Shown: positions 9,423 to 21,175, numbered from the stretch's first letter. The stretch: DNA of 64,000 nt from Nitzschia sp. DOCU1 (GCA_951394045.1 OX595993.1:1054001-1118000); one strand, 5' to 3'. Made by a program: numbers and translations. The notes: generated from the sequence alone by a model not told the origin.

Positions 9423-12400
9423 ATGACGTCGGGAGAAAAGCCCAAACGAAGTCTCCGTAAGAGGATTGTTTCGTCTTTGAAGACTGGCAAAACTAGCCAG
9501 GATGCTGCAGCCACAGAACCTGCCGAGAATTTGCTCACGTCGTCCATTACCGGTGGCAGTGCTCACCATCATTTTGACGACGAAAACAATAGCGGTAGGG
9601 AACAACGAACCAGTAGTCATCGTCGTGAGGAGGATGCCGGTGAAAGCGACTCGAGTAGTTCTGCGAGAAACAATAAGACCAAGAGACGGGGCGAAGGCTT
9701 TGTAGGTCGCATGCGATCCTTGTCACGGAGTCGATCGCGGTCGAAATCGGCATCCTCCGATAAGGACGGAGAGCGCTCGAAAACGATTGTGACAGTCACG
9801 AGTTGCCGATCCGACGGCTACTACAATCAAAAAGCGCCCGGATCGACGAGCAAATTGCCTCGCAAGGCTCCTACCAATCTCAAGTTGTTTCACGAACTCG
9901 CGGTGGGAATCAAAGATGCATATGCGGCGGTAGGGCAAACGCCTATCAAGCCGAATCTGGAAACCGATGAGCAGACGGGGCATCCCACCATGAGTGAAAA
10001 AGAGTTTCATGCACGAAGTGTACTCTGGGAGTTTATTGGCAATATTGACTTTGTAAGTGCATTAAAGGCCAGTGGCATGTGCTGTATTTGTTGTGCCGAT
10101 TCTCTCTTCTCACTCTTGGCGTTTCAATGTTCAGTTGCTCGCCCTAGTGGACGAAGTAGCTGTCGATACGGCGACACGAGGAGCGCTCAAAGACGATACG
10201 ACCTTTAAAGGACTCCGAGATGTGATTAAGAAATGCAACAAAGTGTTGGAGGACATGTTGGTGAGACGGGAACGCCGTTATACACTCTTCTTTCGACTCG
10301 TCCAGCCTGAAGACACCAAGGACATTGAACGCATCAAAACTTGGAATGACAGAGTCGAAAAGGCCGTGGGTGCCGTTACTGAAGGTGGTCATTCGGATAC
10401 GGATGGTACAATGGACGGGACGGAATCAGATGATGCCTCAAGTATTGCGAGTGGGTCTACGGCCACTAGTAAAGGAAGTGTCTTTTCACGTGGGCGTCAA
10501 TTGTTGCCAGTGGCGGGCCGTGTTCGAGCTCGCAGAGCGACGCCTACCCCGTCCTTGAGACGTCGAGTGTCTGGCGGGGACAATAAGGAAAACGATTCTG
10601 ACTCCAATGCCGCAGAGGATGGATTTGCGGCATCCACACCAGTAACTTCTGGAAACTTGGCAGCCTTGCAACAGTCTTTGCAGAGCAATGCCGATCGGGG
10701 GTCTATTCCTCAAGGATTGTCGGTTGGTAGTGGCCACAGCAGCAGGTCGTCGGCGAGCAAACAGCAGTTGGTGGCACAGCAGCAAATTGCGCCCAAGGAT
10801 GAGTTGGTAGACGTTATTCGCGGATTGCGTATGGAAAAGATGAAGAATCGGGAGGGAACTCAAGAGAGCGATTTGCAAGCCTTGAAGCCAGATTGGAGGC
10901 CCAAGGCTGATATTCCCTCAACTGTGCCAAAGTTGCCTACTGAATACATTCATCGTCATCGTCTCATGAAACAAGTTGTGAGTTGCTTGTTGGACCAGTC
11001 CATGAATGGAAGCCCCCGTGAATCGGATGAAGAGCCGGCGTCCGATATTACGTCCATCATTACGTCAATTACTTCACGTCACGGAGACAAGGCCGGTAAT
11101 GGTAAAACTATCTTGGCAGTGGCCGCTATTCAAACGGTTGAAATCCGCGAACGCTTTTGCGACGGAATTGCATGGATCCAGCTCGGCCGAGGACCTCTGC
11201 AGGAGAAGGACATTCGTCGCCTCTACGAGGAATTGTATCGTCAACTTTTTGTCAAGGATGCCGATATTGATGTCGATGACGACGACCATCATCCCAAGAT
11301 GGATGAAATCCCATCTCGCGGTTCGAGTTTTGAAGGAAACTTCGAAAGTGGCCGCAACAGTAGTCTGGAGCGCAAGAAGGAAGGCAAGGAAGAAACTAAC
11401 CGTCAACGACTGGTCACTTCTACCATTAGCCGTCGACGATTCCAGAGTGGGGAGCTGGACGGTGTCAAGGAGGAAATTGCTCGCATGGTAGCAAAGAAAC
11501 GTATCCTGATTTGCCTGGATGATGTTTGGAGAGTCGAGGATGCCAAGTGGTTCATCTTTGACGGCCAAATTTTAAATGGAGGCAAGCCAAAGGGCAAGAA
11601 AAGGCGAGAACACCCTGCTGAAGAGTACCCTAGCCGCATTCTCATGACTAGCCGGACGCCGTCGTTGATGGGTAACAGTGGCCTGGTGCAAGAAGTGTTT
11701 GTTCGGATCCTGTCGGAACACGAGGCCGTTAAGCTCCTGCTGAGCACTGCCGGGCGACGCCCATATGGTGGAAAGAACTCTGCTGTCTTTAATCAAGCCA
11801 AGTTGATTGTCAAGGGGTGCGGAAACTCTCCATTGGCGGTGCGTCTCGCTGGCAGCATGCTCCGCCACAGTAGCCGCAGCTGGAATATCAACTCGCCCGC
11901 GTGGTCCTCGTTGATCCTTCAGGCTCGACTCAATCTGGAGGAAGCTTCGCAGCTGAGGAGTTTTGTCAACGCCGTCAATCGAGTTGTCGATCTCAGCTTT
12001 TTTACAGTTTCAGATGTCCGGACTCGCATTGTTTTGCGAAGGTGCTTTGTCGCCTACGCCATGGCGTTTCGGGAAAATGATTGGATGCTGTCGGGTCGGG
12101 GAATTCCGCAATCGGTCGTCCTGCGGGTCTTTCATACTATCATTTCGGCAGACGATGGCAACAAGTACATTTCGGCCAATTTAATCTTGGATATGTTGGA
12201 AAAGCTGAATTTGCTAGAACGCGCTCGACACGGCTGGCATACCCGTGGGGCAATCAATCCGATTCGGGAAGCACTTATCAAGAAGTCGCAGCGGGCCAAT
12301 TCGAACGAGGAGACGGATTCAGACTGGGACGATGAAGATGAGACCAAGGTTTATCGAGTGCAACAGTTGTTTGTAATGCACGATTCGGTACGTTGCAAAT

Positions 12401-14251
12401 ACCTCATTGGAAGCTTGGCTTTTATTGCGCGATTCTAACTCAAATATTTCTCCGATTCATTGCACAGCTCAAAGCCGTGGCAGAAGAGATGGCAAAACGC
12501 AAGACACCTTCTCTTTCTCCCGACGCCGACGACTTTGCCTCGTATCTCGGCAAAATCGAAGAGGAAAGGAAGGTGTCCCGGGAATCGAGCTCGTTATGGA
12601 CGGCCCCGCTACGATTCTTGGCGCAACAGCTCAATCACGGCACCAATGCGGAAGGAGGATTTCAGGACCGAGAAGCACACAAGCTTGTTGTTACGTCGTT
12701 GTTGGATATCGGAGATGGACTTGGTCGTTCAGGATCTGTCAGCGAGGCTCTCATGGCGGGGCAAATCGATGTGGCAGTCATTGCTGGTGGCGAGAAGATG
12801 GAGGAGTACATGTCTGCTTTCTTGCCCTGGCACTTGATGAAATGCGACGCGTTCACCAGTGCCGCAGAAATTTTGTCTGACTCTCATTTCATCGGCCGAC
12901 GCGTGCACTCCTTGGGCATTATCGAGGCTACCAGCCGACAAGTGGCTGATTTGCAAGAGCTCAGGCGTGTGGCTGGAAACTCGACTTTTGCTATTCCTGG
13001 ACGCCAGGCAGGTGAAGGAGCCGACGGCAACTCGAAATACGATGTTAATGCGGTGGTTCGTGACGGCTCCCGCATCACAGTCGACGAAGTCTTCCGAGTA
13101 GCCAACAAGCAAGATGGACGTCCTGATTCGCTTGGAATGGCCATGTGCTTGGCTGCTATCGGAGAAGGGCTGCTGAAAGCGCGGCAGCCTAGAGACGCCA
13201 TGCTCCGCCTCGAAGAATCTGTTAACATCTACCGAGGTTTGTTGGGCCCCTACCACCCGCATGTAAGTTCTAGTGCTGGAAGCTGCGATCATTTGATCGG
13301 GAAAGAGCTCTTATCTCACTGAATCGCTTTGCTGATATCCTACAGGTCGCCGATGCTTTGCAAACGGCTGCAAAGGCTTTGGTGAAGGTCGGGGAAACCC
13401 GTGTGGCGTTGCTCAAGTTTGCGGAAGCTGCAAGAATCTATGAAGCTTGTAACGCCACCCTACATTACAACTCTATTGCCAACGCGCAAAGTCTGGCCTC
13501 ATTGTTGGTGGACCTGGGAGACATGGACAAGGCGCAGTCCATGTTCGAAGAAGTTATTGCTATGCGAAAGTCGGTCTATGGCGTCCACTGCGTACCCGTT
13601 GCAAAAACAATAAATGCGTATGCGATCCTCCTGGCGAAGCATGGACGCATGAACAATGCGTTGCAGAACTACGAAGCGGCGAAGATGACGTACGATATGG
13701 TGCCACCGCAGCTAGTATACGATCCCGAGTTTGATATCAAGTGCAAGTACGATGTCACTTTGATCAATTTGAACATTGCTTCAATTCGGTCAAAGAAAGG
13801 AGATTTGCAGGATGCAATCAATTGCTACGAGGAGGGTGTGCAAGGGCTCCGAGAATATGAAGTGGCATTGGCGGAACTTCAGAAGGATCCCTACAGATCG
13901 CCCGACTCCGGAAAGAACACGGCCCACAAACACTTGATTGCCGCACTTGGACGAATTGGGTCGCTCAAACTGAAAATCGGGGACAATGCCGGCGCCCTCA
14001 AAGCGTACATGACTCTTTTGGAAGAAGTGAAGGAAGACAGTCCCTCTGCGTCACAAACGGAAAAGGCCAAGGCCCACATCAAGTGCGCTACTATCTATCG
14101 TCAGCAAGACAGCCCCGACTCGCACGTCCACTCGATTTCACATCTTCGTGAAGCTCTTGACATGTACACTGCCATCTTTGGCCCCGAACACAAGGACACT
14201 ACCGCAATCGCCTCGTCCCTCCGACAGTGGCTTGCGGAGGATCAGCAATGA
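9423..14251 (+). CDS. NB-ARC and TPR protein (STAND NTPase, NLR-like), 1,527 residues
   Basis: Exons 9423-10052, 10135-12387, 12468-13262 and 13346-14251 join in phase 0 with GT-AG introns of 80-83 bp. The start is the ATG at 9423. The N-terminus is basic and Ser/Arg-rich. A helical stretch follows (about 145-290). The nucleotide-binding core has a P-loop GDKAGNGKT (527-535), kinase-2 RILICLDDVW (666-675), an RNBS-B-like SRILMTSR, a GLPL-type GNSPLAVRLAG (from 773) and an MHD motif, VMHDS, ending at residue 961 exactly at intron 2. Exons 3-4 encode helical repeats of kinesin-light-chain/TPR type, for example GPYHPHVADALQ and LASLLVDLGDMDKAQSMFEE. Such STAND ATPases switch between ADP-bound off and ATP-bound oligomeric states, with the TPRs as sensor. 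A role in cell death or immunity is known for plant and fungal relatives but only inferred here. Confidence 0.9.
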
Positions 14252-14354
14252 TCTTTCTATATCATAGATCACTGTACTAATAAGGAACAATAGCACCCTA
14301 ATTTACGAAATATTTGTAGCGCGCTTCGGACCCGGAAGTGCACCTGTCCTTTCG

Positions 14355-14828
14355 TCATAACTGAGGTATCTCCAAAGCGGACAATCCCGGTGGCAACCTT
14401 CGTGCAGCATCTGTACTCTTGATCACGAAACCAGGGTATGGTGTCATCTGCATTTTAATTCCACCAAACTCCTCCCAGCTCTCCGTTCGTATCCTTTGAA
14501 CCATGGTAGGGCTCACAGCCGAAGCATCTTCACTGTCTTTGCAAGGAGAAATACTGCCCCATCGATCCCTAGCTGGCTGCAAATCCAATCGCCGCACCGG
14601 CAAAGTTAACCCAAAGTCCACGCCAACGGGAGACTTGTCATTCCATCGTCGGGAAGCATGATGCTGTACCATCGTGTGATATTCATGATCGCCCTTTCGT
14701 CCACGGCACACCCACGATCCATTGTGATAGAAGGGACTACGGGGGGAAGTTATTCTTGCATTATCAAACACCAATGTCGGTTCACAGTCGCCGCGGTCTC
14801 GAAGCAGATTCGATATAAAGACGTCCAT
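14355..14828 (-). CDS. Possible hypothetical protein, at least 157 residues
   Basis: A minus-strand frame ending at TGA 14355. The first ATG (MDVFISNLLRDRGD) is at 14828, but the frame stays open upstream to about 15030 with no earlier ATG. A spliced upstream exon is therefore possible. The open part includes a hydrophobic stretch (GRLLLVITFVAMDVFISNLL), as in a signal anchor. Near the C-terminus, MTPYPGFVIKS resembles the first strand of PIH1 domains, but the rest of that domain is absent. It is convergent with the NB-ARC-TPR gene, whose stop lies about 100 bp away. It may be a diverged gene or a relic. Confidence 0.38.
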   Translation of the reverse strand: MDVFISNLLRDRGDCEPTLVFDNARITSPRSPFYHNGSWVCRGRKGDHEYHTMVQHHASRRWNDKSPVGVDFGLTLPVRRLDLQPARDRWGSISPCKDSEDASAVSPTMVQRIRTESWEEFGGIKMQMTPYPGFVIKSTDAARRLPPGLSALEIPQL

Positions 14829-15448
14829 GGCCACGAATGTTATCACTAATAGCAATCTACCACGTCCAGAAATTCGATAGAAGGCTTTGTATAAAAAAGT
14901 TGACTGTTGATGCCGCCAAATCTTCGTTGGCGAAATAGGTCGTGCAAGAGCGGAGTGAAATTTGCGATCACAAGACTGGCGCGACGACTCCGTTGATCCG
15001 CGTAATGACCGACCGTTCTCTTCCGAGCAGTTTCAAGTAGTCGATCTGGTCAACGATGGTTCGTGCGTGATCGCTCTGTGTGTTTGAGGACCTGCATGGG
15101 ACCCAACCTTCCGCGCGGGTTTGTTTTTGAATACCAGTGACCCGAAGCAGGAGCTATGTGGGATACATATTTGCAAGATGATACAAGCCCTATCGTGCAT
15201 GAAGCCGCAACATTTTGTCTACACTGTCTGCGACACCCCCGGGAAGTCAAGCCAGAAGTTCTTCCAGAGAACTTGAAGGCCTCCTGAGCGACGACTGGTA
15301 ATAAATTAGAGCTCTGCCTGGATGTAAAGGATGGACGTATGCTAACTACCAGCAGTCTGCTAATTGATTCATAGGTCAAGTGATGAAACGAATGTGAACC
15401 TAAACAAACATGTTTATGAAGTATAGGTCAGCAGACATAGGCACGACA
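14829..15448. other. Intergenic region before the tRNA gene
   Basis: Apart from the upstream-open part of the minus-strand frame ending at 14355, nothing is recognised. No polymerase III element other than the internal boxes of the tRNA is seen. Confidence 0.4.
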
Positions 15449-15453
15449 GCTTT

Positions 15454-15494
<41 letters not shown>

Positions 15495-15521
15495 CCCCGT
15501 GTTCGATTCACGGTCAAAGCA
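15449..15521 (+). tRNA. tRNA-Phe (anticodon GAA)
   Basis: A 73-nt cloverleaf without intron. The acceptor arm GCTTTGA pairs with TCAAAGC and the discriminator is A. The D arm is GCTC/GAGC. The anticodon arm TCAGA-CTGAAGA-TCTGA has anticodon GAA. The variable loop is AGGCC and the T arm is CCGTG-TTCGATT-CACGG. Box A (TAGCTCAGTTGG) and box B (GTTCGATTC) promoter elements are intact. CCA is not encoded, as usual for a nuclear tRNA. Confidence 0.97.
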
Positions 15522-15525
15522 TGTC

Positions 15526-15531
15526 TTTTTT
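15526..15531 (+). terminator. RNA polymerase III oligo-T terminator of tRNA-Phe
   Basis: Six consecutive T residues start five bases after the tRNA discriminator base, the usual distance and form of a polymerase III terminator. Confidence 0.85.
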
Positions 15532-15852
15532 GGCTTTTCAAGCAATTTTGGATGTGGGTATTGCTACTGTAGAATTCCTTACTCTCTATGAAACTTTTTC
15601 TGGAGTGCTCTATGAGTACTTCTTGTACTGGAGTAATGGTTTCATATCTGCAATGATGACAAGGCCGCATTGCCTCTTGCCTGGTTGCATGCCCATCGTT
15701 GTCAGGACCACCTTCATGCATGCATGCATCATGTATAGGACGAATAATCGACTCGTATGATTCGAATTTTCAGAAACTTCCCGCCTTCCCACCAAACGGT
15801 CGATACAAACCCATCATCACGGAAAGATTTGCGCACGCCACTTTTTACGACC

Positions 15853-17717
15853 ATGGCGAAGACACGTGTTGCCACCCGCGTCAAGGCGGCAGTTGGGGGT
15901 AAAAAGTCCTACAATGAAAGTCAAGATTTGGTGAATCTCACTGAAAAGTACAATGCCTTCGTGAAGAGATTACAAGGGTTGATTGCCGCATTGAAAGAGC
16001 ACTACGGTGCCATGCAAACGATTGCGAAAACTCGCTACACGGTACGTAGAACTTACGTGTGCGCTCGTACTAGACGGGTCACCGCCGAGGCGCGCCAAGA
16101 TGCAACGCACATCACTTTCTGTGCAACGTAGCTACTTTGCAGTTCAAAATGACTGACTGACCGATGATCTCCTTTGTCTTGTAGGTGGCTCAACACTTAG
16201 CAGTGCTATCCAAAGGGTCCCCATTGTTTGAAAAGACGGGAGAGATGCCCAGTGCCGAAAAGTCATCGGACGGCATTCTGTCGTACCTTTCGATTCAGGA
16301 AGGCGTTGCGGGAAAGGCGAAAATGTACAATCAAAAGTTTTCTCAGTTTGTAATTGATTATGCAGTCGAGTGGGAGAAGGTAGTCACATCACGTGTGGGC
16401 AAGGGCCTCAAGACTGCAGACGAGCTTCGAGTGGAATTGGATCATTACCAGAGCAAGGTGGAAGCGTTGCGACAAACGGCCAACGCTACCATGGCCAAGG
16501 GAAAGCAAGTGGATCCAAAGTCTGCGGAGCGTTTGACCCGCAACGAAGAAAAGCTAGTAAAGGTCCGGGAAAACCACAATCAATTTGTGCGCGGTCTTTG
16601 CACTTTGATTGATGAGGTGACCGATAGGTCCTGGCGAGATCTACATCCTCTCTTGGTCAAGATTGCTCAGTTCGAGGTCACACTGAGTGGAGATGAGGCC
16701 AAGGCTCTGTCGAGCCTTAATACGATTGTAAACGAAATGAAGCGACTGGCGGTTACTCATGGAATCAAACCGCAAGCCCGTCTAAAGGATCTGGACAGTA
16801 TGGATCCTTCGCTGCTGACGACAAAGCCCCCCCAACCTCTTGCTATCGAGGCGGGTCTTGGTGGCCTTTCATTGGGTATGGATGCCTTGTCGCCAAGCAG
16901 TGCGGGTTCGGACGACGGACAACGGCTTCCTCCTGGCTCTGTCACTCCTCAAGGAATGGGCGGCTTCCCGGTCTCTGTGCTCAACAGCGACAATTTCTCG
17001 GTGGACACGAGATCATATGATGGCAGTCTAACATCTGGACATTACACTTCGTCGACCACTGGGGGTCCTTCCACTTTGGATATGTTGGCAATCAGTTCAT
17101 CTGCGGCTCCACCTCCTACGGTCGACGATCTCACAGCTGCCTTTGGACCGACGCCAACATCCGGAAGCATTCGCAGTGCGCCAAACACTGGTGCTGCAAT
17201 GATTTCCTTGGGTCCGGCCAGCGCTGGTGTATATGGTGGGGTCACACGCAAGCAATCGTTCGATTCCTTTGACAGCGCCTTTAGCGGAATCAGCGGTGCA
17301 TCTGCTCCACCGCCTGCAGCACCCCCGCCGCCGCCACCAACGCAGTTTGGAACGGCGCTGGCAGCCAATACCAATCCGTTTGGCCCTGGACCTCCTGCTC
17401 CGGCTCCTTCATCTTACGCGCCAAATCCATTTGGACCTGGTCCACCGGCTCCGTCGCCATACGGCGCCACATCCTACGGGGCTCCAAATCCCTATGGAGC
17501 CAGTGCTCCGAGTCCTCCGTATGGTGCACCATCTCCTATGAATTACTACGGCAACGCTCCTGCCCCATATGGTCAACCTCCGCCGATGATGGGGAATCAA
17601 GGATATGGACAACAACAACAGCAACAGCAGCAGCAGCCACAGTATGGTTACGGCCAGCCACCGCCAGCGTCGTATGGAGCGCCACCAACCAATCAGGGGA
17701 CCAATCCATTTGGGTAG
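15853..17717 (+). CDS. BAR-like helical protein with NPF motifs and Pro/Gln-rich tail
   Basis: Exon 1 is 15853-16041 and exon 2 is 16185-17717 (143-bp intron, phase 0), giving 573 residues. The start ACCATGG fits a eukaryotic context; an in-frame ATG at 15757 would add 32 residues. Residues of about 1-240 form long amphipathic helices (NLTEKYNAFVKRLQGLIAAL, a conserved middle with KMYNQKFSQFVIDYAVEWEK) resembling a BAR/arfaptin-type membrane-curvature module. The C-terminal half is disordered and rich in Pro, Gly, Tyr and Gln. It has three NPF motifs (NPFGPGPP twice and a terminal NPFG), which are EH-domain ligands, and a polyGln run. Together this suggests a cytosolic endocytic or vesicle-trafficking adaptor. 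The BAR assignment rests on pattern only. Confidence 0.72.
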
Positions 17718-17876
17718 ACGGTGACGGCAAACTAGTAATCACTAAATGTGGTAGTTTTCTGTACTCGTTGACGCTGCAATAATTGCTAGTTAATTTACGG
17801 CAGAGCCGTGCAATGCTAACAGCCTACGAGGGTGACGTTTCTCGCCATAGCCCCATCTCATTCAACCCTGCCACTT

Positions 17877-19376
17877 CTATGGAAAGCGTTGAATAGCCAT
17901 GGTCGATCCATACTCTTCATACTCAGTCCGGCTCAACCACAGCTGTTGAAAACTACCTAGCGACGTCAATATGGATGCACCAATCCACGACGCACAAGTC
18001 CGTTCGACTGAAAATCGCGGCGCAATCACCTTGGGTTTCGTGAAAGCTGGTAGCAACTGTGATAGCTCATGTGACAATCGAGCATCCAAATTAGGAAACA
18101 ATGAGCAGCCTCCTGTCAAGACCACGTTGCTAGCCAGATCTTTGCGAACGTCAACGTCACCTACTGCCATGAGAGATTGATGAATGAGCTCTGGTAGGGG
18201 GGCATCCACAAGTGTTTGCAAGTGGCTCGTCATGGGAGTTGTACCGGAAGTATCCCGAAACGGTAGAGTTTTGGAGAACAAGAGTTCTGGAATGGATTTT
18301 AAATCTTGACCCAGTTGTGTATTTGCCAGGTCAATCAAGCTGCCGTCTGGCAACTCGTACATGCTCGGAGACGCAGCACTTGCTGACGCGATACTACCTG
18401 GAGTCGGAGGAGGCGATCCGAGACCACTCGTACCTTGCATTTCCACATCACCATCGCCTTTACTATCCGACGACGCGGAGGCCTTGCCATTCCCTGTGAA
18501 TGGAACTCGTGGTTTGTTGTTTGCTGACGGAGTCACATCGATTTTGACAAAAGGTTCCGTCCGTATTTCATACATGAGCTCTTGCATCGCCCACGTATGA
18601 AAGAGAGGAGACTTTGCTGTCGTAGCAGTGTTGTCTCGTAATAAATATCGTGGTTTGGGTGTCATTTTCTCTTCCAGCAACGCCTTCCACGTGACATGCC
18701 CCAGCCAATCACCCCCTCGTCCACTTCGCCGTTGCGACTGTTGTAGGACCAGCCCATCGACGACGGGTGTGACCCTAGTCCCCCCAGCTCCAATGTCAAC
18801 CACCAAAGCTGTTTGCCGCCCCATAGAAAAGGCAGCTAGCATGGGAGCTGGCGCCAAGAACAAACTAGACGCTTCCATTTGCTCCATGAGTAGTTCCGTA
18901 TATTGAATGTGCTGCTGACGTTTCACGGACGCACAATACGAAGCGCCATATCCATCAAATTGAGTAAAGCCAGGCGTAATTGCCATGATTGGGTGCACGC
19001 ATTTGCCTTCGGCACTGGCCCCTCTAGAATACGGTGCACCTCCCTGTGTATGTTTCAGCGTATCTTTGGCCCTCAGGACCTCCATGCCGGTTTCCCACGC
19101 CGTTTGCAAATGATCCCAGTGTTCCACTAAATCGCCTTGCCTCAAAAAGGCATTCGGATCCGTCAAGGGACAGGAACTGTAGTCCGGTCGTCTCAAAATA
19201 CTCTCCATATCTTGCTGGGCCAGTCGCACCGATACGGCACTGGCGGCCATGGTCGATCGGTCCGTGACATAACTCGGCATCACCAGCTTGGGATTGTCTT
19301 CGCCTCCATAACCAAAGCGACAAGAATGCGATCCAATCTCGCCAATGAAAGATCCAGTTTCGTCTCCACAATACAT
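17877..19376 (-). CDS. Actin-related protein, Arp4/BAF53 type
   Basis: A single exon of 499 residues. The N-terminus MYCGDETGSFIGEIGSHSCR parallels the GGDEVGALVFDIGS start of BAF53 (ACTL6A). The C-terminus (VVLTGGCSLFPNLDARL, VERTCASWIGASILTSLGSF, LWLSRTEYEEYG) is the Arp4 form of the actin C-terminal signature. A Ser/Gly-rich insert lies near residues 300-340. Arp4 is a nuclear actin-fold subunit shared by INO80, SWR1 and NuA4 chromatin complexes, where it pairs with actin. The ATP site is less conserved than in actin. It is convergent with the BAR-like gene (stops 160 bp apart). Confidence 0.85.
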   Translation of the reverse strand: MYCGDETGSFIGEIGSHSCRFGYGGEDNPKLVMPSYVTDRSTMAASAVSVRLAQQDMESILRRPDYSSCPLTDPNAFLRQGDLVEHWDHLQTAWETGMEVLRAKDTLKHTQGGAPYSRGASAEGKCVHPIMAITPGFTQFDGYGASYCASVKRQQHIQYTELLMEQMEASSLFLAPAPMLAAFSMGRQTALVVDIGAGGTRVTPVVDGLVLQQSQRRSGRGGDWLGHVTWKALLEEKMTPKPRYLLRDNTATTAKSPLFHTWAMQELMYEIRTEPFVKIDVTPSANNKPRVPFTGNGKASASSDSKGDGDVEMQGTSGLGSPPPTPGSIASASAASPSMYELPDGSLIDLANTQLGQDLKSIPELLFSKTLPFRDTSGTTPMTSHLQTLVDAPLPELIHQSLMAVGDVDVRKDLASNVVLTGGCSLFPNLDARLSHELSQLLPAFTKPKVIAPRFSVERTCASWIGASILTSLGSFQQLWLSRTEYEEYGSTMAIQRFP

Positions 19377-20045
19377 GACTACAATGAGGAAACAACCGAG
19401 TTCTAATAGAGTTTGGCAGCCAATATTGCGAGGATACTGCCATGGTCGAAATCTCGTTTCTTGGCTGTCGGCGGCATTTCATCGGTAGCAGGACAGACCT
19501 GGACGACCAACACGACTGCGGGGAATTCGGGGAACTCTATCCCCGCTATTACAATAGATACTGGAAGCACCACCTTTCTTTTGAAGTAGACCATGGTGGT
19601 CGCTGGTTCCATTCCCTAGCTGCCAGGTTTCTCTACAAAACAAACTGGCAAAAGAATTGTTAGAAAATGCAAAAGCATTGCGATCTCGCATCCATTCACC
19701 GCGTGGGGTAGGGATGTCCAGTTGCCTGACTGACCCGTTCACTCCAGCATTATAAACGATCGCATCCTCGCTTCCGCGAAAACACCATCGTTGACGGCGC
19801 ATCATGCAGAGACAATGCCGTCCTGCTTGCCAAAATTTTGCTACATAAAGTCAGTCTTTGGGGGACGGCCAGACCACTGTGACGCACTTCCCGCCCGAAA
19901 GCGATCAAGCGTTGACAACTCTCCTCGACATGCATGTCCATATCACCATTCAACTTGTTGCCATTGCTCGTGGTCAGGATACAATACATTGGATCATCTT
20001 GTAAACTACTTTCCTATTGATTAATCAAACACTCACTCAACTACT
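19377..20045. promoter_or_regulatory. Divergent intergenic region between the Arp4 gene and a plastid protein gene
   Basis: This 669-bp region separates two divergent start codons and should hold both promoters. Short open frames on either strand lack ATG starts or domain-like content. No RNA gene is seen. Confidence 0.4.
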
Positions 20046-21175
20046 ATGAAACTCATTTGCCTCCAAGCAATTCTAATACCCGGAATTTTGCCGATGATTG
20101 TTTCTGCCTTTGGCGTGCTTTCCACGAAACACCATCATCAAAGAATAACCGTTTCATTGTACCGACCGACATTGCGCCTCATGGCAAAAAAGGAAAACAA
20201 CAATGAAAAATCAAAAGGCATGGAGGATGCCTTCAAGCAACTCGAAGAACTAAAGTCTCTGGCGGACGACGACGGCTTTGCCTTGCCCGAACGAAAGAGA
20301 AAACAGGATGAAGCCTTTGCCAAGGCGATGAATGAATTGAATTTAAAAGATATTATTACCGTTAAGGAGCTTCCTACTGAATCATCCGTGGAGTCGGAAG
20401 CGGAGCTTTACAAGGACATGGTATCAGAATTGTCGTCCATGACGGAAACAGACTTGATTGCCGATGTCAAGACCGACCTGGGAGGGACGCCCACTGCAAT
20501 GCCAAAATTTGATCCGACTCAGAGAGAGAACGACAAGTTTATGGAAAAGGCGTTAGAACAGGCATTGAAAGAAGCGGAACAAAAGGCGAAAATGGAAATC
20601 AACAAGGAATCCTTGCTTGACAATAAGGAAATCATGAAGGAGATTGAAAAGATCTTTGAAAGGGCAAACCAGGAGCTACTGGATGGACTTGAGGAGATGC
20701 GAGAAGAGCAGGTAGGGATTCGATATGAGAGCTGCGGCGATTGCATTTTGGAAGCCCGTGACTCACTTTATGGTCTCCTTTTTTGCAGATGGCATTGGCA
20801 AAAGAGAGTGCCGCCCGGAATGCCAAGCAATCGCAAGATCGTATCGATGACGAGCAGGAACGGTTGGCCGCTGCGGAGAGGAATATGAAGAAGATGCTTG
20901 AGAAAGTGAACCAGGAAACCAAAAATGTCGAAGCTGCCATTGAGGACCTGAAAAAAGCGCAGTCCGAAATGGAAGGGGGAGTCGACGACAAGCTAATTAG
21001 TTTGAAGAGCGGTGGCATTGTCAAGCAGGCAACCTTGGTTGGGGCGCTTTTATTTTCGTTGCGATCAGTAGCGGAAGGAGTGGCATATCTGGGAGGCGAT
21101 GCAACACATCTCATGCCGGCCGTTATTCAAGCGGCGATCGCCGTGGTTTGTGTCGTGGCCTTTGTTTTTCTGTGA
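20046..21175 (+). CDS. Plastid-targeted coiled-coil protein with C-terminal membrane segments, 350 residues
   Basis: Exons 20046-20711 and 20789-21175 join in phase 0 across a 77-bp intron. The N-terminus has a hydrophobic signal peptide ending at VSAFGV, a good ASAFAP-type plastid site (Phe at +1), then a basic Ser/Arg transit-like stretch. Residues of about 50-295 are Glu/Lys-rich helices with likely coiled coils (LEQALKEAEQKAKMEINK; MALAKESAARNAKQSQDRID). The last 50 residues have two hydrophobic segments (ATLVGALLFSLRS; AVIQAAIAVVCVVAFVFL), so the C-terminus is probably in a plastid membrane. No named family is recognised. Structural or organising function is only inferred. Confidence 0.8.

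Noticed and set aside
19024..19482. Minus-strand 152-codon frame
   Set aside because: It is an out-of-frame shadow of the Arp4 gene and its upstream region.
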